Of a stretch of DNA of 15,007 bases, positions 8,501 to 14,587 are shown piece by piece. A program made the translations under genes and the position numbers. The notes beneath the pieces were generated by a model, which searched no databases, was not told the origin of the DNA, and saw only the letters and a program-made list of their open reading frames with translations. The stretch spans positions 1-15,007 of the forward strand of contig JAJFHC010000175.1 of assembly GCA_021775835.1 (NCBI GenBank). The letters run 5' to 3'. Position 1 is the stretch's first letter, and each line of letters starts with the position of its first letter. The stretch is from Hyphomicrobiales bacterium. Its GTDB lineage: Bacteria; Pseudomonadota; Alphaproteobacteria; Rhizobiales; JAJFHC01.

Positions 8501-9205
8501 TTCAATGCGCCCGAGCCTGTCACCCGTGCAGCCGTTCTCTATGTATTCCGATGCATGGTCGACGACGAGATCCCGATGAATGCCGGTTGCCTCAAACCGA
8601 TAAACATCATCATTCCCGATGATTGCATGCTTTCTCCGAAATACCCCGCCGCCGTTGTCGCCGGCAATGTGGAAACCAGCCAGGCGGTGACCGACACCCT
8701 GTTCGGCGCGCTGGGTGCGTTGGCGGCGGCTCAGGGAACCATGAACAACCTCAATTTCGGCAACAACACTCACCAATATTATGAGACGATCTGCGGCGGA
8801 TCAGGGGCTGGCCCCACTCATGACGGCACAAGTGGCGTCCATACACACATGACAAACACCCGCCTGACCGATCCGGAAATCCTGGAATGGCGATTCCCGG
8901 TACTCTTGGAGAGCTTTGAAATCCGCCCCGGATCCGGCGGGCGAGGCAAGTTCAACGGTGGCAACGGCACACTCCGCAAGATCCGGTTTTTGGAACGCAT
9001 GGAATGCTCGCTGCTCACCGGCCACCGGCGCGTCCCTCCATTCGGGCTAGACGGCGGTGGATCCGGCGAGTGCGGCGAAAACTCCGTTCGCCGTCTGGAT
9101 GGCACTCTGGAACACCGCGAAGGTTGCGATCAGACCATTCTCGATGCAGGCGAAACCATCATAATCAAGTCACCCAGTGGTGGCGGTTTCGGAAAGAGCA
9201 CCTAG
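5591..9205 (+). CDS. 5-oxoprolinase (ATP-hydrolysing), single-chain HyuA-HyuB fusion
   Basis: This 1204-residue protein matches the length and order of single-chain 5-oxoprolinases, which use ATP to open 5-oxo-L-proline to L-glutamate in the cytosol. The N-terminal Hydant_A_N part has [11 protein letters not shown] (about 15-25), [17 protein letters not shown] and [11 protein letters not shown]. The hydantoinase A part has [36 protein letters not shown] and [17 protein letters not shown]. The hydantoinase B part (from about 695) has [38 protein letters not shown] and [20 protein letters not shown], and ends with a glycine-rich [21 protein letters not shown] (5578-5583) lies 7 nt before the ATG. 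Relatives also act on hydantoins, so N-methylhydantoinase-type activity is an alternative, though the fused form favours oxoprolinase. It is the first gene of a likely three-gene unit; the cupin begins 44 bp downstream. Confidence 0.9.
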   Translation: MANDAVSKSGWQFWVDRGGTFTDIVGRTPQGEIKAHKLLSENPENYRDAAIQGIRDLMGVGPGQAVPSGDIDAVKMGTTVATNALLERKGDRTLLVTTRGFRDGLRLGYQARPHLFDRHIVLPEMLYERVVEVDERVMADGTVETPLNVGSAKSQMIAAYEDGIRAIAIVFMHGYRYHDHEIKVAALAREIGFTQVSVSHEVSPLMKFVGRGDTTVVDAYLSPILRRYVEQVAVELDTERSGCRLMFMQSHGGLTAADMFQGKDAILSGPAGGVVGAVETSDMAGLNKIIGFDMGGTSTDVSHYDGEYERTFETEVAGIRMRAPMMQIHTVAAGGGSILHFDGSRFRVGPDSAGANPGPKCYRRGGPLSVTDANLMLGKINPDFFPAIFGPNGNETLDMESVRTAFEELAGEIGDGRPCEEVAEGFRRIAVENMANAIKRISVQRGYDITEYALTCFGGAGGQHACSIADVLGMTRIMIHPHAGILSAYGMGLADIRTNTDRAIERVLDQESSAFTGNLLEEIAPENRELLTLQGIREADTQTFARAHLRYQGTDNALIVEQGGDLAMRERFEAAHLQRFGFVTPEKDIIIEALSVETVGGGAKIDEPEFPLTDQLSEAHGQTRFFSDGHWHDAPVFDRKKLRPGQKVAGPAVIIEPHGTIVVEDGWTAEITTKLHLIMVRTTPLVRTAPIGTHADPVMLEIFNNLFMSIAEQMGVILANTAYSVNIKERLDFSCAIFDLDGELIANAPHMPVHLGSMDKSVQTIIANNRSAMVPGDVYVLNAPYNGGTHLPDITVVTPVFDEDDVTILFYVASRGHHADVGGMAPGSMSPRATSIEEEGVLIDNFKLVDRGRFCESELQELLSSGRYPCRNPVQNIADLKAQIAANEKGVQELRKMVDHFGLDVVHAYMQHVQDNAEESVRRVIDALKDCSFEYEMDQGTVIKVNISVDKTARSATVDFTGTSPQQQTNFNAPEPVTRAAVLYVFRCMVDDEIPMNAGCLKPINIIIPDDCMLSPKYPAAVVAGNVETSQAVTDTLFGALGALAAAQGTMNNLNFGNNTHQYYETICGGSGAGPTHDGTSGVHTHMTNTRLTDPEILEWRFPVLLESFEIRPGSGGRGKFNGGNGTLRKIRFLERMECSLLTGHRRVPPFGLDGGGSGECGENSVRRLDGTLEHREGCDQTILDAGETIIIKSPSGGGFGKST

Positions 9206-9249
9206 ATAAAGAATATCTGTCTGGACACAAATCAATCAGGAGTATCGTC

Positions 9250-9723
9250 ATGTCGAATCCCGTTGCATTGGCCGCCGCGTCGGTTGCGCCGAAATCCGGT
9301 TCAAGCTATCCCGCCGAGTTCAAGGACACCACGCATGGCCGTTCAAAACAGGCCCTTGGTGACCTCTTCGGGCTGACACAGTTCGGTGTCAACCTGACGG
9401 AAATTGCGCCCGGTGCGGCATCGGCACTGCGTCATTGGCATAGTCATGAAGACGAGTTCGTGTTTGTAATGTCGGGAACGCTGACGCTCATAACCGACGC
9501 CGGAGAAGAACAGTTGACCGCAGGCATGTGCGCCGGTTTCCCCGCCGGCGTGCCCAATGGTCATTGCCTTGTAAACAGGTCCGACCAATCTGCGACGGTT
9601 CTGGAAGTCGGCAGTCGCGACATGCGTGACGTCGGCAATTACCCAGATGACGACCTCCATCTCCTTGCCGGGCGCTACGAAGATGCTCATTTCACCCGAA
9701 AGGACGGAACCGACATCGCGTGA
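9250..9723 (+). CDS. Small cupin-domain protein
   Basis: This 157-residue single-domain cupin has motif 1 as G55...H62-W-H64-S-H66-E-D-E69, the metal-binding HxHx4E pattern. Motif 2 is G92...P98-A-G100...H105...N109. The C-terminal stretch NYPDDDLHLL...FTRKDG is typical of a widespread family of uncharacterised cupins. The start is ATG 9250 because AGGAG (9238-9242) lies 7 nt upstream; the longer frame from 9004 is antisense-like extension inside the oxoprolinase gene. With only 44 bp after the oxoprolinase stop, it is almost certainly co-transcribed. The reaction is unknown; sugar or small-molecule isomerase, dioxygenase and ligand-sensing roles all occur among cupins. Confidence 0.85.
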   Translation: MSNPVALAAASVAPKSGSSYPAEFKDTTHGRSKQALGDLFGLTQFGVNLTEIAPGAASALRHWHSHEDEFVFVMSGTLTLITDAGEEQLTAGMCAGFPAGVPNGHCLVNRSDQSATVLEVGSRDMRDVGNYPDDDLHLLAGRYEDAHFTRKDGTDIA

Positions 9724-9849
9724 TATCAAATTTTAGGGAGGCCGCACACAAGGCATCGAATCTGTTTCATAATGACAGTCCATGTTGCGGCGAGATTGGC
9801 AGATTGCCCAATACGACGCGGAAACACTCGACAGACGAGGAACTCCTGA

Positions 9850-10839
9850 ATGTCCAATAAATCTTTGCCGGTGACCCGAAGAACTGCCCTGATCGCCGCG
9901 GGCGCCGGCGTGGTCACAGCCACAGCAGGGTCACTGTCTCTCACGACAAAGGCTTCCGCCGCGGCTCCAAAACTAGGCTCCGCCGTTCCCGATCACTACC
10001 GCTTCTCCCTTGGCGACTTCGAGATCACGACCTTGCGTGACGGCGCCATTCAACTCGACGGGCCCCACCCAATCTTCGGACAGAACATCGCCGCCGACGA
10101 AGTGAAGGCTTTTGCCGAGGCCAACTTTCTGCCGGGAACGCGTCAGGAAATCAGCTTTACACCGTTCGTGGTCAACACCGGCAAGGAACTAGTGCTGTTC
10201 GACACCGGGAATGGCGCCGCTCGCCGGCCAAAGGCCGGACATCTGGCGAAACTCCTGGAATCAGCCGGCTTCACGACAGATCAGGTCGATGTTGTGGTCC
10301 TGACACATTTCCATCCCGATCATATCGGAGGGTTGATGGAAGACGGCAAGCCGCTGTTCGCCAATGCCCGCTACATGACGGGCGAGAACGAATTCAATTT
10401 CTGGTCCAACAAGGATCTGCTGAATGGCGGTCTCAAGCGTGTGGCGACACTGGTTCAGTCAAACGTCGTGCCGATTGCCGAGAAGACAACTTTTCTGAAG
10501 AACGAAGGACAAGTCGTGTCCGGCATTACAGGGCTCGCCGCCTTCGGCCACACACCAGGACACATGGCCTTTCACATCGAAAGCAACGGCAAGCGCCTGG
10601 TAGCCATTGGGGATGCCTGCAATCACTATGTCATGTCGGTTCAACGGCCTGACTGGCACGTAAAATTTGATATGGACAAGGAAAAAGCGGTTGCGGCCCG
10701 AAAGAGCCTGCTGGGCATGATTGCCGCCGACAAAGTGCCATTTACGGGCTATCACATGCCGTTTCCGGCTGTTGGTTTTCTGGAAACAAAAGACACAGGT
10801 TTTCGTTATGTGGCAGCGTCTTATCAGATGAATCTCTGA
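9850..10839 (+). CDS. Tat-exported MBL-fold hydrolase, methyl parathion hydrolase-like
   Basis: This 329-residue metallo-hydrolase has a twin-arginine signal (R10-R11 in VTRRTALIAAGAG, hydrophobic stretch about 12-32, probable cleavage after ASA near 37), so it should be folded and exported to the periplasm. The dinuclear metal site is complete: H153, H155, D157, H158 (THFHPDH), H238 (GHTPGH), D255 (GDACNH) and H302 (YHMPF). This spacing, the N-terminal LGDFEITTLRDG and the C-terminal TGFRYVAASYQMN resemble the methyl parathion hydrolase/lactonase-like branch of the family. Natural substrates of that branch are mostly unknown; lactones or esters are plausible. GAGGAA (9837-9842) lies 7 nt before the ATG. 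It follows the cupin by 126 bp in the same direction and may belong to the same operon. Confidence 0.88.
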   Translation: MSNKSLPVTRRTALIAAGAGVVTATAGSLSLTTKASAAAPKLGSAVPDHYRFSLGDFEITTLRDGAIQLDGPHPIFGQNIAADEVKAFAEANFLPGTRQEISFTPFVVNTGKELVLFDTGNGAARRPKAGHLAKLLESAGFTTDQVDVVVLTHFHPDHIGGLMEDGKPLFANARYMTGENEFNFWSNKDLLNGGLKRVATLVQSNVVPIAEKTTFLKNEGQVVSGITGLAAFGHTPGHMAFHIESNGKRLVAIGDACNHYVMSVQRPDWHVKFDMDKEKAVAARKSLLGMIAADKVPFTGYHMPFPAVGFLETKDTGFRYVAASYQMNL

Positions 10840-10854
10840 TTTTGGAGCAAGCTG

Positions 10855-11439
10855 CTAACTAGGATTTTCCTTGAAGCTTTCAAGTGCAAACTGAACGCGA
10901 CGCTCAGCGGGAATATGGCTGAGATGATCCTTGAAAACTTTGTAGGCGTCGCGTGCTTCCACATGCTCGGTTTTTGAACCGTGGAGCAGCGCAAGACGGA
11001 AATTCAGAAGCCGTTTCCAGGCCCGGACATCGCCGCCATCACCGGAGAAACATACATCAGTAGCGCGCAGTTGCCGGGCAATCGTTTGCGCTGCCTTTTC
11101 TGACGTGTCTCCGGCGAACGTCATCAGATCGATAACGACGCAGGCCCGGCCGAGCAGAACTTCATTTGTATTTGGGCTTGCAACCCGTTCCGCAGATGCT
11201 GCGGGAGGCAATTGCGAACGGTCTCTGAGGGCATTCTGGAGCCGAAACAATGGCGCCAGATCTTCGGCAGACATGCCACGTCTGGCAAACAAGTCTATGG
11301 TTTCACCAACGAGATTGACAAGGTCGCCGCCAGATGGCGCAAGAGCGACATCAATGCTGATGTTGGACTCTGCAGACGGAAATTCGTCCGCAGGTTCACC
11401 TGCGAATAGAGAACCTTTCATCTTGTCTGCAATTGGCAT
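10855..11439 (-). CDS. Conserved-looking hypothetical protein, about 194 residues
   Basis: The product is not recognised. The protein is soluble-looking, with no signal peptide or membrane segment and few cysteines. It has an acidic, low-complexity N terminus, a central part rich in alanine and leucine (VNLVGETIDLFARRGMSAED), and a C-terminal helical, charged region with WKRLLNFRLALLHG and YKVFKDHLSHIPAERRVQF. The ATG at 11439 is preferred because GAGG lies 5 nt upstream; an in-frame TTG at 11463 and an ATG at 11421 are alternatives. It converges on the MBL-fold gene with 15 bp between the stops and no clear terminator hairpin. It is transcribed alone from a candidate promoter at 11483-11513. 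Codon use looks like that of the neighbouring genes, so it is probably a real gene. Confidence 0.7.
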   Translation of the reverse strand: MPIADKMKGSLFAGEPADEFPSAESNISIDVALAPSGGDLVNLVGETIDLFARRGMSAEDLAPLFRLQNALRDRSQLPPAASAERVASPNTNEVLLGRACVVIDLMTFAGDTSEKAAQTIARQLRATDVCFSGDGGDVRAWKRLLNFRLALLHGSKTEHVEARDAYKVFKDHLSHIPAERRVQFALESFKENPS

Positions 11440-11482
11440 GGCCGCCTCGCTTGGGTTTGGCAAAAACCGTATCGGCTATGTG

Positions 11483-11513
11483 TTTATAATGTGTGTTCAT
11501 CGTGCTGACTCAA
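11483..11513 (-). promoter_or_regulatory. Candidate promoter of the hypothetical gene
   Basis: On the minus strand TTGAGT (-35, 11513-11508) is followed after 18-19 bp by TTATAA/TATAAA (-10, about 11489-11483). The first base of the preferred ATG is at 11439, giving a leader of about 35-40 nt. The spacing is slightly long, and this is assigned by eye. Confidence 0.4.
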
Positions 11514-11716
11514 GCAGAATTCAATGTCCCTGGAACAAGTTAACGCGTGTATAGACAAGCGTTTACCAAAGCCGCACTGTATTAGAATCACGACCTTCGG
11601 CGAAATCAACATCAATACTTCAAGGACTTAGGCAATGTTCAGCACGGCGAGACCCGCCATAACCATAAATTTACCTTCCGGAACAATACAACGCAGAGTT
11701 GTTACAGGCGTTTCGG

Positions 11717-11766
11717 GATGCCGGGGGGCATCGGAAAGGCACAGCCGATGTGGTGACAGTCCGATG
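11717..11766 (+). other. Hairpin cluster with mutually exclusive stems
   Basis: GATGCC (11717-11722) can pair with GGCATC (11727-11732) around a GGGG loop. The overlapping CATCGG (11729-11734) can instead pair with CCGATG at 11745-11750, or with a second copy of CCGATG at 11761-11766. The shared CATC means these folds compete, as in switching leaders. It matches no riboswitch class that I recognise, and it may be chance in GC-rich DNA. Confidence 0.3.
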
Positions 11767-11956
11767 TCGCAAGACCTGAGCGGATAGGTTTGGCCTTGCA
11801 AATCGGGTTGCCCCAAATGCACAAAAATTCGCGTTTTGACAAATTTTGCCAACTGAACGATTGGACTACCGGGCCAGCCAGCCAAATCCTATGGCTTTGC
11901 CGGGATTCCGAAAACCAGGATCGTGGAGCAGCCCCAACACGTTACCGCAACAGCTA

Positions 11957-11989
11957 TGCTGCACTGCGCACCTATGGTGCATCGCAGCA
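11957..11989. promoter_or_regulatory. TGC-rich inverted repeat upstream of the 27-residue gene
   Basis: The left arm TGCTGCacTGC (11957-11967) and right arm GCAtcGCAGCA (11979-11989) are complementary at 9 of 11 positions across an 11-bp spacer. It lies about 75 bp before the ATG at 12064, a plausible operator position. TGC/GCA-rich repeats are known targets of PhaR, the polyhydroxyalkanoate regulator of alphaproteobacteria. That resemblance is suggestive only. Confidence 0.4.
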
Positions 11990-12063
11990 ACGATTCTTCT
12001 TATTTCCGCCACGGTTTTCCGCCTAGACTCCTAGTCAGGGAGAACGGAAGAGGAGGCTTTTCC

Positions 12064-12147
12064 ATGGCCCTTCAAAGCAAACTAAACATGCTGGCAGCCA
12101 TAGCGGCATTTGGTTTCGTCGGCGCACTGATTATCGGAATGGTTTGA
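12064..12147 (+). CDS. 27-residue single-pass membrane protein
   Basis: A 28-codon frame begins MALQSKLNM and continues with an almost uninterrupted hydrophobic, small-residue helix from about residue 9 to the C terminus (LAAIAAFGFVGALIIGMV). A single lysine near the N terminus suggests that this end stays in the cytoplasm. It is called a gene because AGAGGAGG (12049-12056), one of the best ribosome binding sites in the window, lies 7 nt before the ATG, and because a strong rho-independent terminator follows 39 bp after the stop. The product is not recognised. Such miniproteins often bind and tune a larger membrane complex. A toxin-like peptide or a subunit of a respiratory or transport complex are alternatives that the sequence cannot separate. 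Confidence 0.7.
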   Translation: MALQSKLNMLAAIAAFGFVGALIIGMV

Positions 12148-12186
12148 AGTCGTTAGTAAAAAATCCCCTTGAACTCCAATGTTCTG

Positions 12187-12219
12187 ATGAGCCCGGCAAT
12201 CGCCGGGCTCATTTGTTTT
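12187..12219 (+). terminator. Strong rho-independent terminator
   Basis: ATGAGCCCGGC (12187-12197) and GCCGGGCTCAT (12202-12212) form a perfect 11-bp stem around the tetraloop AATC, followed by the T-rich TTTGTTTT (12212-12219). It ends the small membrane-protein unit on the plus strand. Read from the other side, the stem lies 60 bp past the metF stop, but the bases following it are not T-rich, so it is mainly a plus-strand terminator. Confidence 0.9.
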
Positions 12220-12271
12220 GGCGTTGCCTTACAGCGATGAGACTATGGCCAGAGTAGCTTCCGACGGGCGC

Positions 12272-13183
12272 TCAGGCCGCCTGGGGAATTTTGGAAACAC
12301 CGAGCCCGAGCAGACGGCAAATCGCAAAAGCGAGTTCGGACCTGTTCAGTGTGTATAGGTGAAAAGCATCGACGCCCTGCTCCACAAGACTTGTCACCTG
12401 TTCGGCGGCAACCGCCGCCGCCACCAGCATCCGTGCCTGTGGGTCCTCCTCAAGACCTGCGAACCGCGATACGAAGCTCTGCGGCACTGTAGCGCCACAT
12501 CGTTCCGCGAATGTCTTCGCCTTGTTGAGATTGGTGATCGGCAATAACCCGGGAACGATCGGGATCGTAATGCCTCTTGCCCTGACTTTGTCGACATACC
12601 GGAAATACGCGTCGTTGGAGAAAAAGAACTGCGTAATGGCACGGGTGGCACCGGCATCGACCTTGGCCTGCAGCATCGCAAGGTCCGCTTCGATTGACGG
12701 AGAGTCGGGATGTTTTTCGGGGTATGCCGCAACAGAGACTTCGAAGTTACCGATTCGCTTGATCCCTTCGACCAGTTCTGCGGCATTGGCGTAACCGTCC
12801 GGATGAGGGCGATAACAATCGGAATTCTCGGGAGCATCGCCTCTCAACGCAACAATATGCCCGATGCCGGTTTGCCCCATTTCTTCAATCACGCTATCGA
12901 CTTCTCCGCGTGTTGCCCCGACACATGTCAGGTGGGCGGCAGCGTCAAGCGAGGTTTCCGAGACAATCCGGCCGACAGTCCTCAGCGTTCCTTCTCGTGT
13001 ACTGCCCCCCGCCCCATAGGTCACCGATACGAAACTCGGCGTCATCGGTTCGAGTTTTCTCACGGTCTGCCAGAGGCCGGATTCGTTTTGGGCACCGGAC
13101 GGCGGGAAGAACTCGAACGAGACCCGTGGTCCTTTCGTGCGATCATCGCGATTATTCCGGATTTGGTCTCGCAAGTTGTTCAT
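12272..13183 (-). CDS. metF: 5,10-methylenetetrahydrofolate reductase MetF
   Basis: This 303-residue flavoprotein reduces methylene-tetrahydrofolate to 5-methyl-tetrahydrofolate, the methyl donor for methionine synthesis; its length is close to the 296 of E. coli MetF. It is a TIM barrel with FEFFPPSG (23-30, catalytic glutamate E24), TYGAGGSTREGT (55-66), HLTCVGATR (84-92), ALRGD (112-116, with D116 equivalent to the flavin-contacting aspartate), AAYPEKHPDS (152-161), ITQFFF (183-188), PGLLPI (211-216) and HLYTLNR (275-281). The frame is open further upstream, but ATG 13183 is chosen. It overlaps the TGA of the ArsR-methyltransferase gene as ATGA (13180-13183), and the family begins here. 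This indicates translational coupling to its probable regulator. No further downstream gene in this direction is visible before the intergenic hairpin. Confidence 0.95.
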   Translation of the reverse strand: MNNLRDQIRNNRDDRTKGPRVSFEFFPPSGAQNESGLWQTVRKLEPMTPSFVSVTYGAGGSTREGTLRTVGRIVSETSLDAAAHLTCVGATRGEVDSVIEEMGQTGIGHIVALRGDAPENSDCYRPHPDGYANAAELVEGIKRIGNFEVSVAAYPEKHPDSPSIEADLAMLQAKVDAGATRAITQFFFSNDAYFRYVDKVRARGITIPIVPGLLPITNLNKAKTFAERCGATVPQSFVSRFAGLEEDPQARMLVAAAVAAEQVTSLVEQGVDAFHLYTLNRSELAFAICRLLGLGVSKIPQAA

Positions 13184-14190
13184 TGTACGTCCTCGATGTC
13201 TGAGCGTTGCGTAAGTTGTTGTAGGGTGTGCGTCTCGCCGGAAAGCACCGACAGCCAAAGCGTGACGGTCAACCCTTCCCCTTGGGATGCCCCCGAGGGA
13301 GGAAGCGCTGTGCGGCGCACAAGCGAAAGTCCTGCTTCAGCAAACCATCCCTCCATCAGGTTTTCCGAAATACCAAGCCGTCGATGGGCGTGCTGTTCAC
13401 GGAGAAACTCAAGCTCATGCGGCGCAAAATCGACAATCATCATCCGCCCGCCCGCTTTGAGCACTCTCGCTGCCTCAAGAATTGCAGCGAGCGGATCATC
13501 CAGAAAATGCAGAACCTGATGAAAGATCACGACATCTCTGGAACCGCTGTCGTAGGGCAGATTGTAGAGGTCGCCGTGTCTAACCTGACAATGCCCAAAT
13601 CCGCGTCTTTCAAGATTGGCCCGGGCATAGGACAACATCTGCTGGGAGGAATCTATGCCCACAGCGCTATCTGCGTTCTCGGCAAAGAGCTCAAGCATAC
13701 GCCCGGTCCCGGTACCCAGATCAAGCATGTCACCCAAGGGGTCGCCGCCAAGCACCTCGGTCATGGCCTGCTCCACATCGGCCTCGTCTATATGAAGAGA
13801 CCGAATGGTATCCCAGTCGCCGGCATGCTCGTTGAAATATTCAGCGGCCTGGCGCCGTCGCGTCTCCCGCACGGTCTCAAGGCGAGACAGATCCCTCAGG
13901 ACCGCCGTATCGTCCGCGGGCACGTGATCGACAATCAGACGCGCCAGGCGACCGGCCTGCAAATCGTCTGCGAGGCGAAAAAGCACCCAGCTGCCTTCCC
14001 GGTGCCTTTCAAGCAGATCAGCTTCACAAAGAAGTTTGAGATGGCGGCTGATACGCGGTTGGCTCTGCCCCAGAATCTGGGTCAGTTCCTTCACGTTCAA
14101 TTCTCCATGAGACAACACAAACAGCAGCCGCAATCTGGTTTTTTCCCCGGCGGCTCTGAGCACCGTCAAAAACTTGTCCATGGATGCCAT
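13180..14190 (-). CDS. ArsR-family regulator fused to a SAM-dependent methyltransferase
   Basis: This 336-residue protein has an N-terminal ArsR-type winged helix (about 1-80; recognition helix near QSQPRISRHLKLL). A class I methyltransferase domain follows (about 110-290) with SAM-binding motif I LDLGTGTGRM (156-165), the acidic D180 after strand 2, and HGDLYNLP (196-203). The metal-binding cysteine motif of metal-sensing ArsR proteins (ELCVC) is replaced by ELNVKEL, so it is not an arsenic or metal sensor. Coupling to metF by a 4-bp overlap makes a SAM- or SAH-sensing methionine-cycle regulator likely, comparable to the SahR/SamR ArsR-type regulators described in Proteobacteria. Whether the domain still methylates anything is unknown. 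ATG 14190 is chosen for AGAGGA 12 nt upstream. ATG 14181 and an extended start at 14229, which would overlap the candidate promoter, are alternatives. Confidence 0.9.
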   Translation of the reverse strand: MASMDKFLTVLRAAGEKTRLRLLFVLSHGELNVKELTQILGQSQPRISRHLKLLCEADLLERHREGSWVLFRLADDLQAGRLARLIVDHVPADDTAVLRDLSRLETVRETRRRQAAEYFNEHAGDWDTIRSLHIDEADVEQAMTEVLGGDPLGDMLDLGTGTGRMLELFAENADSAVGIDSSQQMLSYARANLERRGFGHCQVRHGDLYNLPYDSGSRDVVIFHQVLHFLDDPLAAILEAARVLKAGGRMMIVDFAPHELEFLREQHAHRRLGISENLMEGWFAEAGLSLVRRTALPPSGASQGEGLTVTLWLSVLSGETHTLQQLTQRSDIEDVQ

Positions 14191-14231
14191 AATCCGAATC
14201 AGTCCTCTTGGGTCAAAAACATGTTTCACAC

Positions 14232-14247
14232 ATAAACATATCTTTAT
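14232..14247. promoter_or_regulatory. 16-bp near-palindrome, probable auto-operator
   Basis: ATAAACATATCTTTAT matches its own reverse complement at 14 of 16 positions; only the symmetric pair at positions 6 and 11 breaks the symmetry. It is 42 bp upstream of the preferred start of the ArsR-methyltransferase gene and overlaps its candidate -10 box. AT-rich dyads of this kind are typical for ArsR-family dimers. A second inverted repeat, ATGTTT/AAACAT (14221-14226 and 14234-14239), overlaps it. Confidence 0.55.
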
Positions 14248-14269
14248 ATTACATTTGAAAAATATGCAA
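14241..14269 (-). promoter_or_regulatory. Candidate promoter of the ArsR-methyltransferase/metF operon
   Basis: On the minus strand TTGCAT (-35, 14269-14264) is followed after 17 bp by TAAAGA (14246-14241), or after 15 bp by TATAAA (14248-14243). Both -10 candidates fall within or touch the 16-bp near-palindrome, so a bound regulator would block transcription. The predicted leader is about 45 nt. Confidence 0.45.
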
Positions 14270-14587
14270 GTTACATCGAAATTCGTGACAAATTAGTAAC
14301 AACACCAGCATAAGGTGTAATGAACCAGGACATTTGACGCATGATTCAGTGGTGCGGGATTTTCAATGTGCTATGTATACGTCCGTGTTTTTGCGGAATC
14401 GGGTGTATTGCGTATCGATTCGACACTGACGTTTGATAGAGGATGAGGTCGCATTTAATGCGGCAAAATGGCGATCCCAGCTCTCGTAAAGAGTGCTTTA
14501 CATTGAGTTGCGTTTGCTGGAAATTTATGTGCTGTTAACCTTGTTGGCTTAGCGCGGTTATGTTGAAAAGAACGTTTCGGGGAATCG
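14270..14587. other. Divergent spacer before the mlaA homologue
   Basis: About 320 bp with no convincing gene. The longest small frame with a plausible ribosome site (ATG at 14341, 31 codons, cysteine-rich) has no coding character that I can support. The stretch contains a perfect inverted repeat, GTAAAG-N4-CTTTAC (14486-14501), and a shorter palindrome, GCATTTAATGC (14451-14461), which may be regulatory for the mlaA homologue. No strong promoter pair was found; TTGAGT (14503-14508) with TATGTG (14526-14531) at 17 bp spacing is weak. Confidence 0.4.
14486..14501. promoter_or_regulatory. Inverted repeat GTAAAG-N4-CTTTAC
   Basis: Perfect 6-bp arms with a 4-bp spacer (AGTG), 87 bp upstream of the mlaA-homologue ATG. 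It could be an operator for a dimeric regulator. No T-run follows, so it is not a terminator. Significance in a region of this length is uncertain. Confidence 0.3.

Larger units (their letters stand above)
11464..12063. other. Gap of about 600 bp without a confident gene
   Basis: No reading frame in this stretch resembles a known protein. It holds the leftward promoter of the hypothetical gene (11483-11513), a hairpin cluster with alternative pairings (11717-11766), a TGC-rich inverted repeat (11957-11989), and the ribosome binding site of the 27-residue gene (12049-12056). One 50-codon plus-strand frame (11635-11787) has AAGGA 8 nt before its ATG, but its codon use is unremarkable and its sequence unfamiliar, so it is not called as a gene. 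A non-coding RNA or a long 5' leader of the small gene is possible. Confidence 0.5.

Noticed and set aside
9004..9249. Upstream extension of the cupin frame
   Set aside because: It lies inside the oxoprolinase gene in another frame, is arginine-rich as shadow frames usually are, and the AGGAG site selects ATG 9250.
9772..9849. 25-codon frame whose stop directly abuts the MBL-fold gene ATG, possible leader peptide
   Set aside because: There is no Shine-Dalgarno before its ATG, and the composition is arginine-rich and unremarkable; the abutment is probably chance.
11635..11787. 50-codon frame with AAGGA 8 nt upstream
   Set aside because: There is no familiar sequence and no codon bias like that of the neighbours, and it overlaps the hairpin cluster. 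It is kept only as a remark in the gap description.
11701..11800. Cobalamin or another known riboswitch
   Set aside because: The B12 box and other conserved cores of common riboswitch classes could not be found; only generic hairpins are present.
11628..11885. 85-codon minus-strand frame
   Set aside because: It starts with TTG without a good ribosome site, and its sequence is unlike a folded protein or any family I recognise.
13184..13258. 25-residue N-terminal extension of MetF
   Set aside because: It lies inside the upstream regulator gene. ATG 13183 gives the typical family length and the coupling overlap ATGA.
14341..14436. 31-codon cysteine-rich frame in the mlaA spacer
   Set aside because: The ribosome site spacing is poor, there is no terminator or conservation evidence, and the composition is odd for this genome.
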